A stretch of 64,000 nucleotides of DNA from positions 46,361 to 110,360 of the forward strand of contig CALSMP010000013.1 of NCBI GenBank assembly GCA_943787485.1. Direction: 5' to 3'. The DNA is from an uncultured Luminiphilus sp. (lineage in GTDB: Bacteria; Pseudomonadota; Gammaproteobacteria; Pseudomonadales; Halieaceae). This document shows, in pieces, positions 29,915 to 38,097 of this stretch. The notes under the pieces were generated by a model. The model saw only the letters and a list, made by a program, of their open reading frames with translations. It was not told where the DNA came from and did not search any database. Position 1 is the first letter of the stretch. Every line of letters starts with the position of its first letter. The position numbers and the translations under genes were made by a program.

Positions 29915-31245
29915 GTTTTTTCCACCTTGTTGAAGATCGACCCTTCCATATAGGCCTGCCACGCCTGGTACTGGGTGCGCATATCAAGGTCAGAGGTGCC
30001 GCCACCGACGGTGCGATCCTCAAGTTGCTCGTCTTTGCCGTACTGGCGGTGAAACTCGACCCACTCATTGCTGGGTGAGGCGAGTCCCTCTTGGGCCCGT
30101 CTATACACCTCTAAATCATCGGGCCCCACCATTCCCATGGCGGAGTTGATCAGTCGACTGTAGAGGAGGGTGCGCTGCAGCATGCTGTCGGGTGCGCCTT
30201 TGAGGCGGAAGGACCAGGTTTCAACGATGAAGCGATCAACGCTTATTGGGCGGATCACGCGAATGTTCTGCACTGCACACTTTATGGTGAGCGAGGGGTA
30301 AAACAGAACGTTGTGGGTGTTAAAGGAGTAAATTTCCCGGGTGCGCTCCTCGCCATAGGCCGCCACCATTGCCGCGTGATATTCAGGGTCGACTGAGTAA
30401 TCCGCGTGGATACTGGTTTTGCCTCCGTCGTAGTGATGGCCAAAGGGAAACCCGGTAATGCCACTGGCCTCAAATTTTTCATAACTTGCGCCAAAAGGTG
30501 GAATGATTTCCGCTTCTTTCCGCTGTTCCACGGCGTCTTCTGGCAGCGAGTCGAGATAGGATTCGGCAGCTTTCACGATCGATTCATGTACGACCATCGG
30601 ATGCATCGTGTCGTTCAAATTTTCCAGGATAAACTTCCAGTTGCACTGATGCTCGTAGCGCAGCACGCCGCCGGCGACTTCAACCTCCCCCTCGGGCGCG
30701 CGATCGCAAAGATTGTCAAAGCAATCTCGTGCTCCTCCCATCCATGTTTTCAGATCTGGAGCGTTCGGCGACAGAGTGGCAAAAACGAAGCCTCGATAAG
30801 ACTCAGCTTGTGCCAGTGGCTGCATGCTATAGCAGGGATTTGCACTATCAAAACCGGTACCATCATAGCCTGCTTCGTTAGGGACCTTGAGCAAGCTACC
30901 GTCGTGGCGGTAGCTCCAGCCATGATAGGAGCAACGAAAAGCGCCCCGCGCGTTGCCCGAGCGCGCCTCTACCACTTTGGCGCCTTTGTGCCCACAGCGG
31001 TTGTGAAGTACCTGAACCGTGCCTGACTTATCTCGCACCATGACGACAGGAATGTTGTGATTGATATTGGTTGTGAAGTAGTCGCCTGTATTGGGAACCT
31101 GAGACTCGTGGCCAATAAAAATCCAAGCTTGCCCCCAGATGCGCGTCATCTCTAGCTCAAATAAATCGGGGTCGGTGTAGAGGCTGCGGTGAACGCGTGT
31201 CGGTGTGACAACCTGACTAAAATCACCTGTTGGTACTGAAGTCAT
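29911..31245 (-). CDS. ring-hydroxylating dioxygenase alpha subunit
   Basis: Catalytic subunit of a Rieske oxygenase, 444 residues. The Rieske [2Fe-2S] ligands are Cys84, His86, Cys105 and His108 (NRCGHKG, CSYHGW). Mononuclear iron ligands are His215 and His220, with Asp212 as the bridging acid, in NLNDTMHPMVVH. Length and subunit pairing resemble benzoate- or cumate-type dioxygenases, but the substrate cannot be assigned. No ferredoxin or flavin reductase gene is in the window, so electrons must come from a partner encoded elsewhere. It follows the SDR gene by 9 bases. Confidence 0.92.
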   Translation of the reverse strand: MTSVPTGDFSQVVTPTRVHRSLYTDPDLFELEMTRIWGQAWIFIGHESQVPNTGDYFTTNINHNIPVVMVRDKSGTVQVLHNRCGHKGAKVVEARSGNARGAFRCSYHGWSYRHDGSLLKVPNEAGYDGTGFDSANPCYSMQPLAQAESYRGFVFATLSPNAPDLKTWMGGARDCFDNLCDRAPEGEVEVAGGVLRYEHQCNWKFILENLNDTMHPMVVHESIVKAAESYLDSLPEDAVEQRKEAEIIPPFGASYEKFEASGITGFPFGHHYDGGKTSIHADYSVDPEYHAAMVAAYGEERTREIYSFNTHNVLFYPSLTIKCAVQNIRVIRPISVDRFIVETWSFRLKGAPDSMLQRTLLYSRLINSAMGMVGPDDLEVYRRAQEGLASPSNEWVEFHRQYGKDEQLEDRTVGGGTSDLDMRTQYQAWQAYMEGSIFNKVEKT

Positions 31246-31254
31246 CGATTCACC

Positions 31255-31983
31255 TTACAGCGTTAACGATCCAAGGCTTGCTCCGCCGCAAACCATGAGA
31301 GTCTGGCCCGTGATAAAGCCTGAGTCTTCGCTTGAGAGAAACTGTACCGCGTGCGCCACATCTTTGGAACGTCCCAAGCGCTGTACCGGGATACTTTTAG
31401 CGATTTGGTCGGCTTTATCGCTGTCGGCGGGTACGACGGACTCGAACATCTCGGTGTCTGCAATGGGTCCGGGTGCCACGGTGTTGACGGTGATGCCCTC
31501 CGGGGCGAGTTCCAAAGCCCAGGTTCTCGCGAGACCAATCATGCCCGACTTGGTTGCTGCGTAGCTGGTGCGGGTTTGCAAGCCTAGCGCCGCTCTGGAA
31601 GTAATGAGAATGATCCGTCCAAACTGACGCCGCCTCATGCTGGGCAGGATAGCTTGGGTAAGCGTTATCGCAGCCCCAATATGAACCTGGCTGAGATAGT
31701 CGTAGTCTTCAAGTGAGACTTCAGAGACAAGCGCCGGACGAATCAGCCCCGCATTGTGAATGAACCCGGTAATGGAATAGTGCTTAGCGACCTCCGCGGC
31801 CACCTGTGTCGTGCTATTCCGGTCACTGAGATCCAGCTGAATGTTGATTAAGGGCTTCTGTGGGCGCTCGAGAGGTCGTCTCGACAGGTTCACCACCTGC
31901 TTGCCTTGGTTGAGAAAACTATCGCAAATTGCGGCCCCAATACCCGTGCTACCGCCGGTGACAAGGATTGTGTCATGGGCCAT
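31255..31983 (-). CDS. short-chain dehydrogenase/reductase
   Basis: NAD(P)-dependent oxidoreductase of 242 residues. The cofactor motif is TGGSTGIGAA at the N terminus, NAG appears as HNAGLIRP, and the catalytic Ser-Tyr-Lys set is in ITSRAALG and SYAATKSG. Placed directly before the Rieske oxygenase genes, it could oxidise a cis-diol product, or act on a hydroxyacyl-CoA like its other operon partners; the sequence does not decide. Confidence 0.9.
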   Translation of the reverse strand: MAHDTILVTGGSTGIGAAICDSFLNQGKQVVNLSRRPLERPQKPLINIQLDLSDRNSTTQVAAEVAKHYSITGFIHNAGLIRPALVSEVSLEDYDYLSQVHIGAAITLTQAILPSMRRRQFGRIILITSRAALGLQTRTSYAATKSGMIGLARTWALELAPEGITVNTVAPGPIADTEMFESVVPADSDKADQIAKSIPVQRLGRSKDVAHAVQFLSSEDSGFITGQTLMVCGGASLGSLTL

Positions 31984-32017
31984 TAGAAAAACCTCGAGAG
32001 TTATGTTTATTCATGAT

Positions 32018-32563
32018 TCAAATACCACCTTTTTTTTCCGCAGGCTGACCCAAGCAGAGAGCTGTGACGATGTCGTTACGCTGCGCCGGCGTGGCGATAG
32101 GGGTGGTCGCGCCTACGATGATTAAGACGGCGGCCTGCGACGCGTCGGAATGGCTAAACACCGCAACGTCATCTCCAGCTTGGAGGGCGTCTTCCGCCAC
32201 ATGGCCGATGATTACGGGACCACAGCGAAGCTTAACGGAACCTATCTGCCAGGGTTTGATGCGGATGCGGCGCTTATAGTATTCCCAGAGGCTGTGATGT
32301 AACGCGCTGCGGCTCAAAAGTTGCCCCGCTGTATTAACCTCTTGGTAGCGTAGCGTGTCTCCAAGACAGCGCCCACACAATTCCGCGGGTGGGTATTGAT
32401 GATGTTCACAGGCGGTGCACACCTGCATCGAGAGAGAGACGGGGAGATTGGCGGCAGTGAACTGTTGGCCCATCGCCGTTCTTTGTTTTGGAGGGCGTGC
32501 TCTGGCGCGGAGACTGGGTCTGTTCAGCTTCAGCCGTCGCTTCATCTTTTCCTTGAGATTCAT
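32018..32563 (-). CDS. DUF35 zinc-ribbon/OB-fold protein
   Basis: About 181 residues. A basic N terminus is followed by a zinc ribbon (CTAC and CGRC, about residues 49-66) and an OB-fold typical of DUF35. DUF35 proteins form complexes with thiolase-like enzymes and can be required for aldolase activity, as with Ltp2 in steroid side-chain degradation. The ATG overlaps the stop of the thiolase-like gene (ATGA), which fits an obligate partnership. I chose that ATG instead of an upstream in-frame codon. Confidence 0.85.
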   Translation of the reverse strand: MNLKEKMKRRLKLNRPSLRARARPPKQRTAMGQQFTAANLPVSLSMQVCTACEHHQYPPAELCGRCLGDTLRYQEVNTAGQLLSRSALHHSLWEYYKRRIRIKPWQIGSVKLRCGPVIIGHVAEDALQAGDDVAVFSHSDASQAAVLIIVGATTPIATPAQRNDIVTALCLGQPAEKKGGI

Positions 32564-33744
32564 GAGTCGGCACCCTGTAATATTGCCGCCGCACTGCATA
32601 ACCCCCGGTCGTAGTTGACCATGCCGTAGCCGCTGACTAGACAGGTGCGTGCTGTTGTGACTTGATTGTTCTCGGCTTTGTGGGTGAGCTGACGGAGCGC
32701 TTCAGTCAATCCGAGATAGCCCGCTGCGGAGCCTGCCTGGCCGCAGGAAAGCTGGCCTCCGCAGGTGTTGTGGGGGAGCTTGTTGGTTGGCTTGCCAGAA
32801 CCATCGAATCGCATGTCCGTCTCTCGCACAAAGCGGGGACCCTCGCCCTTGTCGCAGAATCCCAAGTCTTCAATTTGCAGCATGCTGATGACAGGGTAGT
32901 CGTCGTAGGTTTGCAGTAAGTCGATATCGCTCGGCCCAAGGCCAGCCCGTGTGTAAAGGCTATCTCGATAGCACGCCCAGCCCGCGCGCTGCTGCACGGG
33001 ATCCTCGGAAAAGCTGTTATGCCGTTCATCGGTGGCCAATATCTGGACATAGGGGAGGCCGAGGTGTCTCGCGCGATCCTCCGTCATCAATAAAAATCCT
33101 TCGCCGCCGGCGCAGGGCATCACGCAGTCAAATAAATGTATAGGTCCGGCGATCGGTCTGGCAGACAAATAGTCATCGAGACTCAGGGTCTTGTGGCCTA
33201 AAAGTGCTTGAGCGTAATGGTTGGCGTTATAACGCTGGTCCAGACATATGCGCGCGAAATCCTCTCTGGTGGCGCCAAAATCCGCCATATAGCGCGAGGT
33301 AATTAAGCTGAAAACGGCGTTAGGGCCGCCAGCACCATAGGGAAACGCAGCATCGATACTCCAGCTCGAGAAATTCGCTGCGGTGTGTTCAAAGGACCGA
33401 TGCGCGGCGCCATCACCACCGATGCAGGCTATCACCTCCGCCTCACCCGCCTGGACGGCTCTTGCGGCGCGCCGCAACGCCACGATGCCTGACACGCCAC
33501 CCATATCCGCCTGCTCTATCCAACGCGGCGACAGGCTGAAATGTTGTGTCAGTGAAACAACAGAGTCCACGCCGAGGGAGAAGCTTGAGATGGCAAGCCC
33601 CTCAATATCAGGTTTGCTCAAGCCCGCGCGGAGGATGAGTTCCCGTAAGACCATGCCGATAAACCATGGAGCTCCATGAGCGCTTTGCCGCTGGTAACCG
33701 AGGCTCACCGGCGTGGTCATCACGACGCCCTGATAATCTCTCAT
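32560..33744 (-). CDS. thiolase-superfamily protein, Ltp2-like
   Basis: A 394-residue lipid-transfer/SCPx-type thiolase homologue. The usual nucleophilic Cys in the first half is absent: the aligned stretch reads MGGVSGIVALRRA. The C-terminal NTCGGQLSCGQAGSAAG is typical of the SCPx/Ltp branch, as are the Tyr-containing QTYDDYPVI and SGYGMVNYD. Together with the coupled DUF35 partner this suggests a retro-aldolase that splits a beta-hydroxyacyl-CoA, and not a classical thiolase. That function is inference. It is also coupled to the upstream ligase gene (ATGA overlap). Confidence 0.82.
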   Translation of the reverse strand: MRDYQGVVMTTPVSLGYQRQSAHGAPWFIGMVLRELILRAGLSKPDIEGLAISSFSLGVDSVVSLTQHFSLSPRWIEQADMGGVSGIVALRRAARAVQAGEAEVIACIGGDGAAHRSFEHTAANFSSWSIDAAFPYGAGGPNAVFSLITSRYMADFGATREDFARICLDQRYNANHYAQALLGHKTLSLDDYLSARPIAGPIHLFDCVMPCAGGEGFLLMTEDRARHLGLPYVQILATDERHNSFSEDPVQQRAGWACYRDSLYTRAGLGPSDIDLLQTYDDYPVISMLQIEDLGFCDKGEGPRFVRETDMRFDGSGKPTNKLPHNTCGGQLSCGQAGSAAGYLGLTEALRQLTHKAENNQVTTARTCLVSGYGMVNYDRGLCSAAAILQGADS

Positions 33745-35369
33745 GGGGACTTAGTTCGCTTTTTCAAATGACGGAGGTCGATAGCTGTTTCCTCTTTGAT
33801 CGCCTGAAGGGCGAGTGTCTTTACGTCAGCACGCTTAGGTTTATTCGAAGCGGTGACCGGGAGTGAAGTGGAGAATATCACCCACGCAGGGGCTTTGAAG
33901 TAGGCCAGTTTTTGGATTGCGTGCCTTTGAATGGACTCTGCTGTCGCTTGAGGGTTAGGGACGTCCCGTTGAAGAATCACGCACAGCGCCACTTCGTCGC
34001 CCCGCATATCATCGGGTACGGCGCTGGCAACGGCCATTTGAATGTCTGGGTGGTCTGACACCGCGGCTTCGACCTCGAGGGCTGAAATGTTCTCCCCCGA
34101 GCGCCGGATAATATTTTTTCGTCGGTCGACAAAAATCAGGTTCCCGTCGGGTAATTCTTGCACCACGTCTCCTGTGTTTAGCCAACCGTCGAGCCACGCT
34201 TCGTTGGTTGCTTCGGGATTTTTGAGGTAACCGGAAAAGTACCCCTTTTTGGGGTCGGGTCCTCTAGCCCGTACTCTGAGTTCACCCGGCATGCCGGCGG
34301 CAACAGGCGTCTTGTTCTCATCGACTAGCTGCCATTCGATGGGCTCTCCCGGTCGCCCAAAGCAGCAGGTGCCCACATGTCGCGGTTCGTGGCTGGCAAT
34401 GATCGCGCCGCCGGCCCCGCACTCGGTCATCGCCCACGCTTCCACTAGCGGAAAACCAAACCGTTCCTCGAACCGTTGATGGTGTGCGGGGTTCACGCCC
34501 GCACCAAATCCAAAACGTATCTGACCTGAAAAATCATCGCTGTCCGATTCGGGTAGGGCTAACAGAATTGCTGGCAGCACGCCTAGATAATGAAGCGCTG
34601 TTGCTCTTGAGTCTCGCACGGTATCCCACCAGCTGGTGGGATGAAACCGGTCGAGTTGTATCAGACAGCCTCCCGTCGAAAACATGGCCATCGTAGAGAC
34701 GGACATGGCGTTCATGTGGCTAAGGGGTAGGGGAGTCAGCAGTCGTTCCTTGCCCTCCCGCAGTTCGATGTGACCACCTTGGGCCCGATACCAGTGTCCC
34801 TGCTCTAAGAAGTAATCATTGCTTAGGATGCAGCCTTTTGGTTTGCCCGTGCTCCCCGATGTATACAGAAGCGCACACTCAACGTCGGGATCTGGAGCGG
34901 GTTGTTCAGTGGGTTTGCCCAGTTGAAGGGCGCTAATTGCCTGGCAGTCAACGACGGGAATATCGAGACCGCTGTCGGCGCAGATTTGGGTGAGCCGCTG
35001 GCGGTGCTCTGTGAGGGCACAAACCGCGACGGCTTCTCCATGTTCTAAATAGTAGGGTATTTCCTGATCGGGCATCTCATGGTTGATTGGGATCACCGAG
35101 ATCCCGAGTGCATTCAGCGCTAGCCAATGAATCAAAAATTCGACACGGTTTTCACACACGAGGGCGACGCGTCCTGTAACGCCAGTGCCTACCCAATGAG
35201 CCGTGGCCTCATGAATGTTTTTGTCTAGCTCTTGGTAGGTCAGTGAAATTGGTTCGGACGAGTAGTGTGAACATGCCTGAAGCGGAATGTGAATGGCTTC
35301 ATTATCGGGAAACCGCTGTGCGCTGAAAGCAACGGTTTCCCTCGGGCTTTTGGCAGCGAGTGGGCTCAT
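33741..35369 (-). CDS. AMP-forming acyl/aryl-CoA ligase
   Basis: ANL-superfamily ligase of 542 residues. Motifs are LLYTSGSTGKPKG near residue 171, WAMTECGAGG near 313 and RRKNIIRRSGENISALEVEA near 414; the C-terminal lysine region is in LPVTASNKPKRADV. It resembles the carnitine/crotonobetaine-CoA ligase group, whose annotations are broad. It is the only complete CoA ligase in the window and the only one in the island, so it is the candidate for activating the substrate acid. It sits 9 bases after the multifunctional enzyme gene. Confidence 0.88.
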   Translation of the reverse strand: MSPLAAKSPRETVAFSAQRFPDNEAIHIPLQACSHYSSEPISLTYQELDKNIHEATAHWVGTGVTGRVALVCENRVEFLIHWLALNALGISVIPINHEMPDQEIPYYLEHGEAVAVCALTEHRQRLTQICADSGLDIPVVDCQAISALQLGKPTEQPAPDPDVECALLYTSGSTGKPKGCILSNDYFLEQGHWYRAQGGHIELREGKERLLTPLPLSHMNAMSVSTMAMFSTGGCLIQLDRFHPTSWWDTVRDSRATALHYLGVLPAILLALPESDSDDFSGQIRFGFGAGVNPAHHQRFEERFGFPLVEAWAMTECGAGGAIIASHEPRHVGTCCFGRPGEPIEWQLVDENKTPVAAGMPGELRVRARGPDPKKGYFSGYLKNPEATNEAWLDGWLNTGDVVQELPDGNLIFVDRRKNIIRRSGENISALEVEAAVSDHPDIQMAVASAVPDDMRGDEVALCVILQRDVPNPQATAESIQRHAIQKLAYFKAPAWVIFSTSLPVTASNKPKRADVKTLALQAIKEETAIDLRHLKKRTKSP

Positions 35370-35378
35370 GATAGGGCC

Positions 35379-37460
35379 TTAGAGAGCTTCGCCTCTCTCG
35401 GCGTTGTTCGCTATGAGGGGGGCGATTGACCAATTATCCTGGTTAAGATTTTGTTGGAACTCGGTCATTCTTTTCACGGCCCAGGCGAGGCCTCGCGCCT
35501 GCACATAGTGCATGGGTCCGCCCCGGTGCCGAGGAAAGCCGTAGCCGTAACAATACACCACGTCAATGTCACTGGCTCGTTGGGCAATACCCTCTTCAAG
35601 AATTCGCGCGCCTTCGTTGGCCAGAGCTAGGATGAGCCGGTCGACGATCTCTTCATCAGAAACAGCCCGAGCAGCAATGCCCAATTCCTGTCGGCAGCTA
35701 TCGATGATGGCATCAACATCGGGATCGGCGATTCGCTGTCGTGTCTCGGGGTCATAGCGGTAGTAGCCGGCGCCTGATTTCTGCCCTAGACGACCGGCCT
35801 GGACGAGACGGTCGGCGACGCAGTAGCTGGCTGGATCACCTTTCTGCTCGTCAGTGAGTTGCTCCCGCGCTTTGTAGCCAATATCGAGGCCGGCGAGATC
35901 GCCCACCGCGAGGGGTCCCATGGCCATGCCCCACTGTTCCATCGCTGCATCAATTTGCGCTGGGCTAGCCCCTTCCATCATGCAGAGAGCGGCCTCGCGT
36001 GCGTAGGGTCTCAACATACGATTGCCGATAAAGCCATAACACATCCCCGATAGCACCGATGTTTTGCCAATCCGTTTCCCAACGGCCATCGCAGTCGCTA
36101 TCACCCGGTCGCTGCTTTTGTCGCCCTTGACCACCTCGAGCAATTTCATCACGTTAGCAGGGCTAAAAAAGTGCATACCAAGTACCGACTCGGGCCTGCT
36201 TGTGGCCGCAGCGATGTCATCAATGCTTTGATAGGAGGTGTTGCTGGCAAGAACAGCATCGGCCTTACAAATGGTATCGAGCCGAGCAAAAACCTCTTTT
36301 TTAACGGCGAGATTTTCGAACACGGCCTCGATCACCATGTCCGCATCAGCAAGATCTTCGAAATGTGTCGAGGACTTGATCTGCGACATTATCGCCTCGA
36401 CCTGATCCTGCGACAGGCGCCCTCGCTTGACGCTGATATCGTAGTTCGCCTTGATCTTCGAGATACCTGCGGTCACCGCCTCGTCGGACATATCGATCAG
36501 CGTGACCTGAATACCTGCTTGGGCGAAGCACATGGCGATACCACCGCCCATGGTCCCCGCGCCGATAATACCGACTCGTTGGACCTGCGCCGGTTCGACG
36601 CTGGTATCGATGCTATCAATTTTGGCGGCGGCTCGTTCAGCAAAAAACATATGGCGAAGCGCGGCAGACTGGGGATCTTCCATGCAGGCCATAAACAGCT
36701 CGCGCTCGCGCTTTAATCCCGCGTCAAAATCTAATTCGGCCGAGGCCTCAATGCAGTCGATGATTCGCTGGGGGGCGCTTTCTCCCCGGGTTTTCTTCGC
36801 GAGGTTTGATCGTGCTTTGCTGATAAGCTCCCGGTCAGATTCATTTAGGGTAAGGGTTATTGCACTCGCTTGTCGCTTGGGAGCCTGATCCGCAACAAGC
36901 TGCTTGGCATAGGCTATCGCTTCTTCCGCTAGATTATCTCTGGCGACGTGATCAATAAGACCTTTTTGTAATGCGGCTTCTGCAGGGATCGGATTGCCCG
37001 ACGTCATCAGGTCAATGGCGGTAGCTATGCCTGCTAATCGCGGCGTACGTTGGGTGCCTCCTGCGCCCGGCAGTAACCCCAGCTTCACCTCGGGCAAACC
37101 CACTTTGGCTGATGCCAAAGCCACTCGGTAATTGCAGCTCAGCGCTGTTTCGAAACCACCGCCTAATGCTGTACCGTGGATCGCCGCGACGGTGAGCTTT
37201 GGGTGGTTGTCCAATTGTGCGAGCAGGTCGGGTAAAAAGGGTGGCTTTGGCGGTTTTCCAAATTCGGTTATATCAGCGCCGGCGATGAAGGTGCGACCCT
37301 CACACAAGATGACCACAGCCTCACTGGTATCCTCTGCAGCTGTTGTGAGCGCTTCTGCCATGCCAGATCTGACGCCATGGGAGAGGGCGTTAACAGGTGG
37401 GTTGTTTACTCTAATGACTCCGAGGTTGCCTTCAAGGGTGTAAGAGACGGCATCAGTCAT
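35379..37460 (-). CDS. fused enoyl-CoA hydratase / 3-hydroxyacyl-CoA dehydrogenase
   Basis: A 693-residue multifunctional beta-oxidation enzyme. The hydratase domain comes first (GTALGGGFETALSCNYRVA with one catalytic Glu, GLPEVKLGLLPGAGGTQ with the other). The dehydrogenase domain starts near residue 295 with VGIIGAGTMGGGIAMCFAQAG and ends with two C-terminal helical domains (FIGNRMLRPYAREA). The FadB/FadJ-like layout is complete. It heads an operon continuing with ligase, thiolase, DUF35, SDR and Rieske oxygenase genes. AGGAAC precedes the ATG and a predicted operator lies about 80 bases upstream. Confidence 0.93.
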   Translation of the reverse strand: MTDAVSYTLEGNLGVIRVNNPPVNALSHGVRSGMAEALTTAAEDTSEAVVILCEGRTFIAGADITEFGKPPKPPFLPDLLAQLDNHPKLTVAAIHGTALGGGFETALSCNYRVALASAKVGLPEVKLGLLPGAGGTQRTPRLAGIATAIDLMTSGNPIPAEAALQKGLIDHVARDNLAEEAIAYAKQLVADQAPKRQASAITLTLNESDRELISKARSNLAKKTRGESAPQRIIDCIEASAELDFDAGLKRERELFMACMEDPQSAALRHMFFAERAAAKIDSIDTSVEPAQVQRVGIIGAGTMGGGIAMCFAQAGIQVTLIDMSDEAVTAGISKIKANYDISVKRGRLSQDQVEAIMSQIKSSTHFEDLADADMVIEAVFENLAVKKEVFARLDTICKADAVLASNTSYQSIDDIAAATSRPESVLGMHFFSPANVMKLLEVVKGDKSSDRVIATAMAVGKRIGKTSVLSGMCYGFIGNRMLRPYAREAALCMMEGASPAQIDAAMEQWGMAMGPLAVGDLAGLDIGYKAREQLTDEQKGDPASYCVADRLVQAGRLGQKSGAGYYRYDPETRQRIADPDVDAIIDSCRQELGIAARAVSDEEIVDRLILALANEGARILEEGIAQRASDIDVVYCYGYGFPRHRGGPMHYVQARGLAWAVKRMTEFQQNLNQDNWSIAPLIANNAERGEAL

Positions 37461-37537
37461 AGTTTTTGTTCCTGTTTCCTGACGGGTACTTGGTAGCCCC
37501 TAAACGGGGTGAGCTCTAGCTTACCAGAAGGCCGAAA

Positions 37538-37557
37538 ACATTTTAAGCTTAAAGTAT
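37538..37557. promoter_or_regulatory. predicted MarR-type operator, site 2
   Basis: ACATTTTAAGCTTAAAGTAT, a near-palindrome centred on AGCT. It lies in the 211-base region between the divergent multifunctional enzyme gene (minus) and the small DUF1330-like gene (plus), so it could control both. Confidence 0.65.
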
Positions 37558-37671
37558 CCCTGTCGCCTCCAAGTTTGATGAGGAACTCAATGGCATCTGC
37601 GGAATCACAGCATCATGTGTTATCTTGATCGGCCCGCAACTAGCCTGACATAGAATCGATAAGCCGTGACC

Positions 37672-38097
37672 ATGCCTTCAGAGTCACAGATCGCGAAACT
37701 GATGTCTCTGCCAGCGGAGTTACCTCTGGCTGTCCTCAATCTCTTCAAATTTAATGTGAGAGCTTGTTACTCCGATGTCGACCCTGAGTTTGGCACCCCA
37801 ACAGGTGAGGTGACAGGGGCAGAAGCTTTTACTCGGTATAGCGAGGTCGCTGGTAGGTTGCTTGAGGAATGCGGCGGGAGAGTGGTCTTTAGTGAGCCGG
37901 TGGCTCAAGTCATGGTTGGTACTGAAGATGTAGCCTGGGATGTCGCCGCGCTGATGTTTTTCCCGACACGCGGTGACTTCACCCTTATGCTTGGAAATCC
38001 AGAGTTCGTGGCGGTGTCGCGGCATCGAAAGGCGGCACTCGCCAACCACTATATGCTTCACTTGGCTGGTGACAGCTTTGCTAGCTTGAGCAGCTAA
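37672..38097 (+). CDS. small DUF1330-like protein
   Basis: About 141 residues, soluble, no signal peptide. The pattern LPLAVLNLFKFN, a Tyr/Glu-rich middle (AFTRYSEVAGRLLEECGGRV) and PEFVAVSRHRKAALANHYMLHL fits the DUF1330 / dimeric alpha-beta barrel group, of unknown function, although some such folds are monooxygenases or isomerases. ATG 37672 is chosen over GTG 37666; both are weakly preceded by purines. It is divergent from the multifunctional enzyme gene with an operator between. Its stop overlaps the stop of the convergent GMC gene. Confidence 0.7.
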   Translation: MPSESQIAKLMSLPAELPLAVLNLFKFNVRACYSDVDPEFGTPTGEVTGAEAFTRYSEVAGRLLEECGGRVVFSEPVAQVMVGTEDVAWDVAALMFFPTRGDFTLMLGNPEFVAVSRHRKAALANHYMLHLAGDSFASLSS

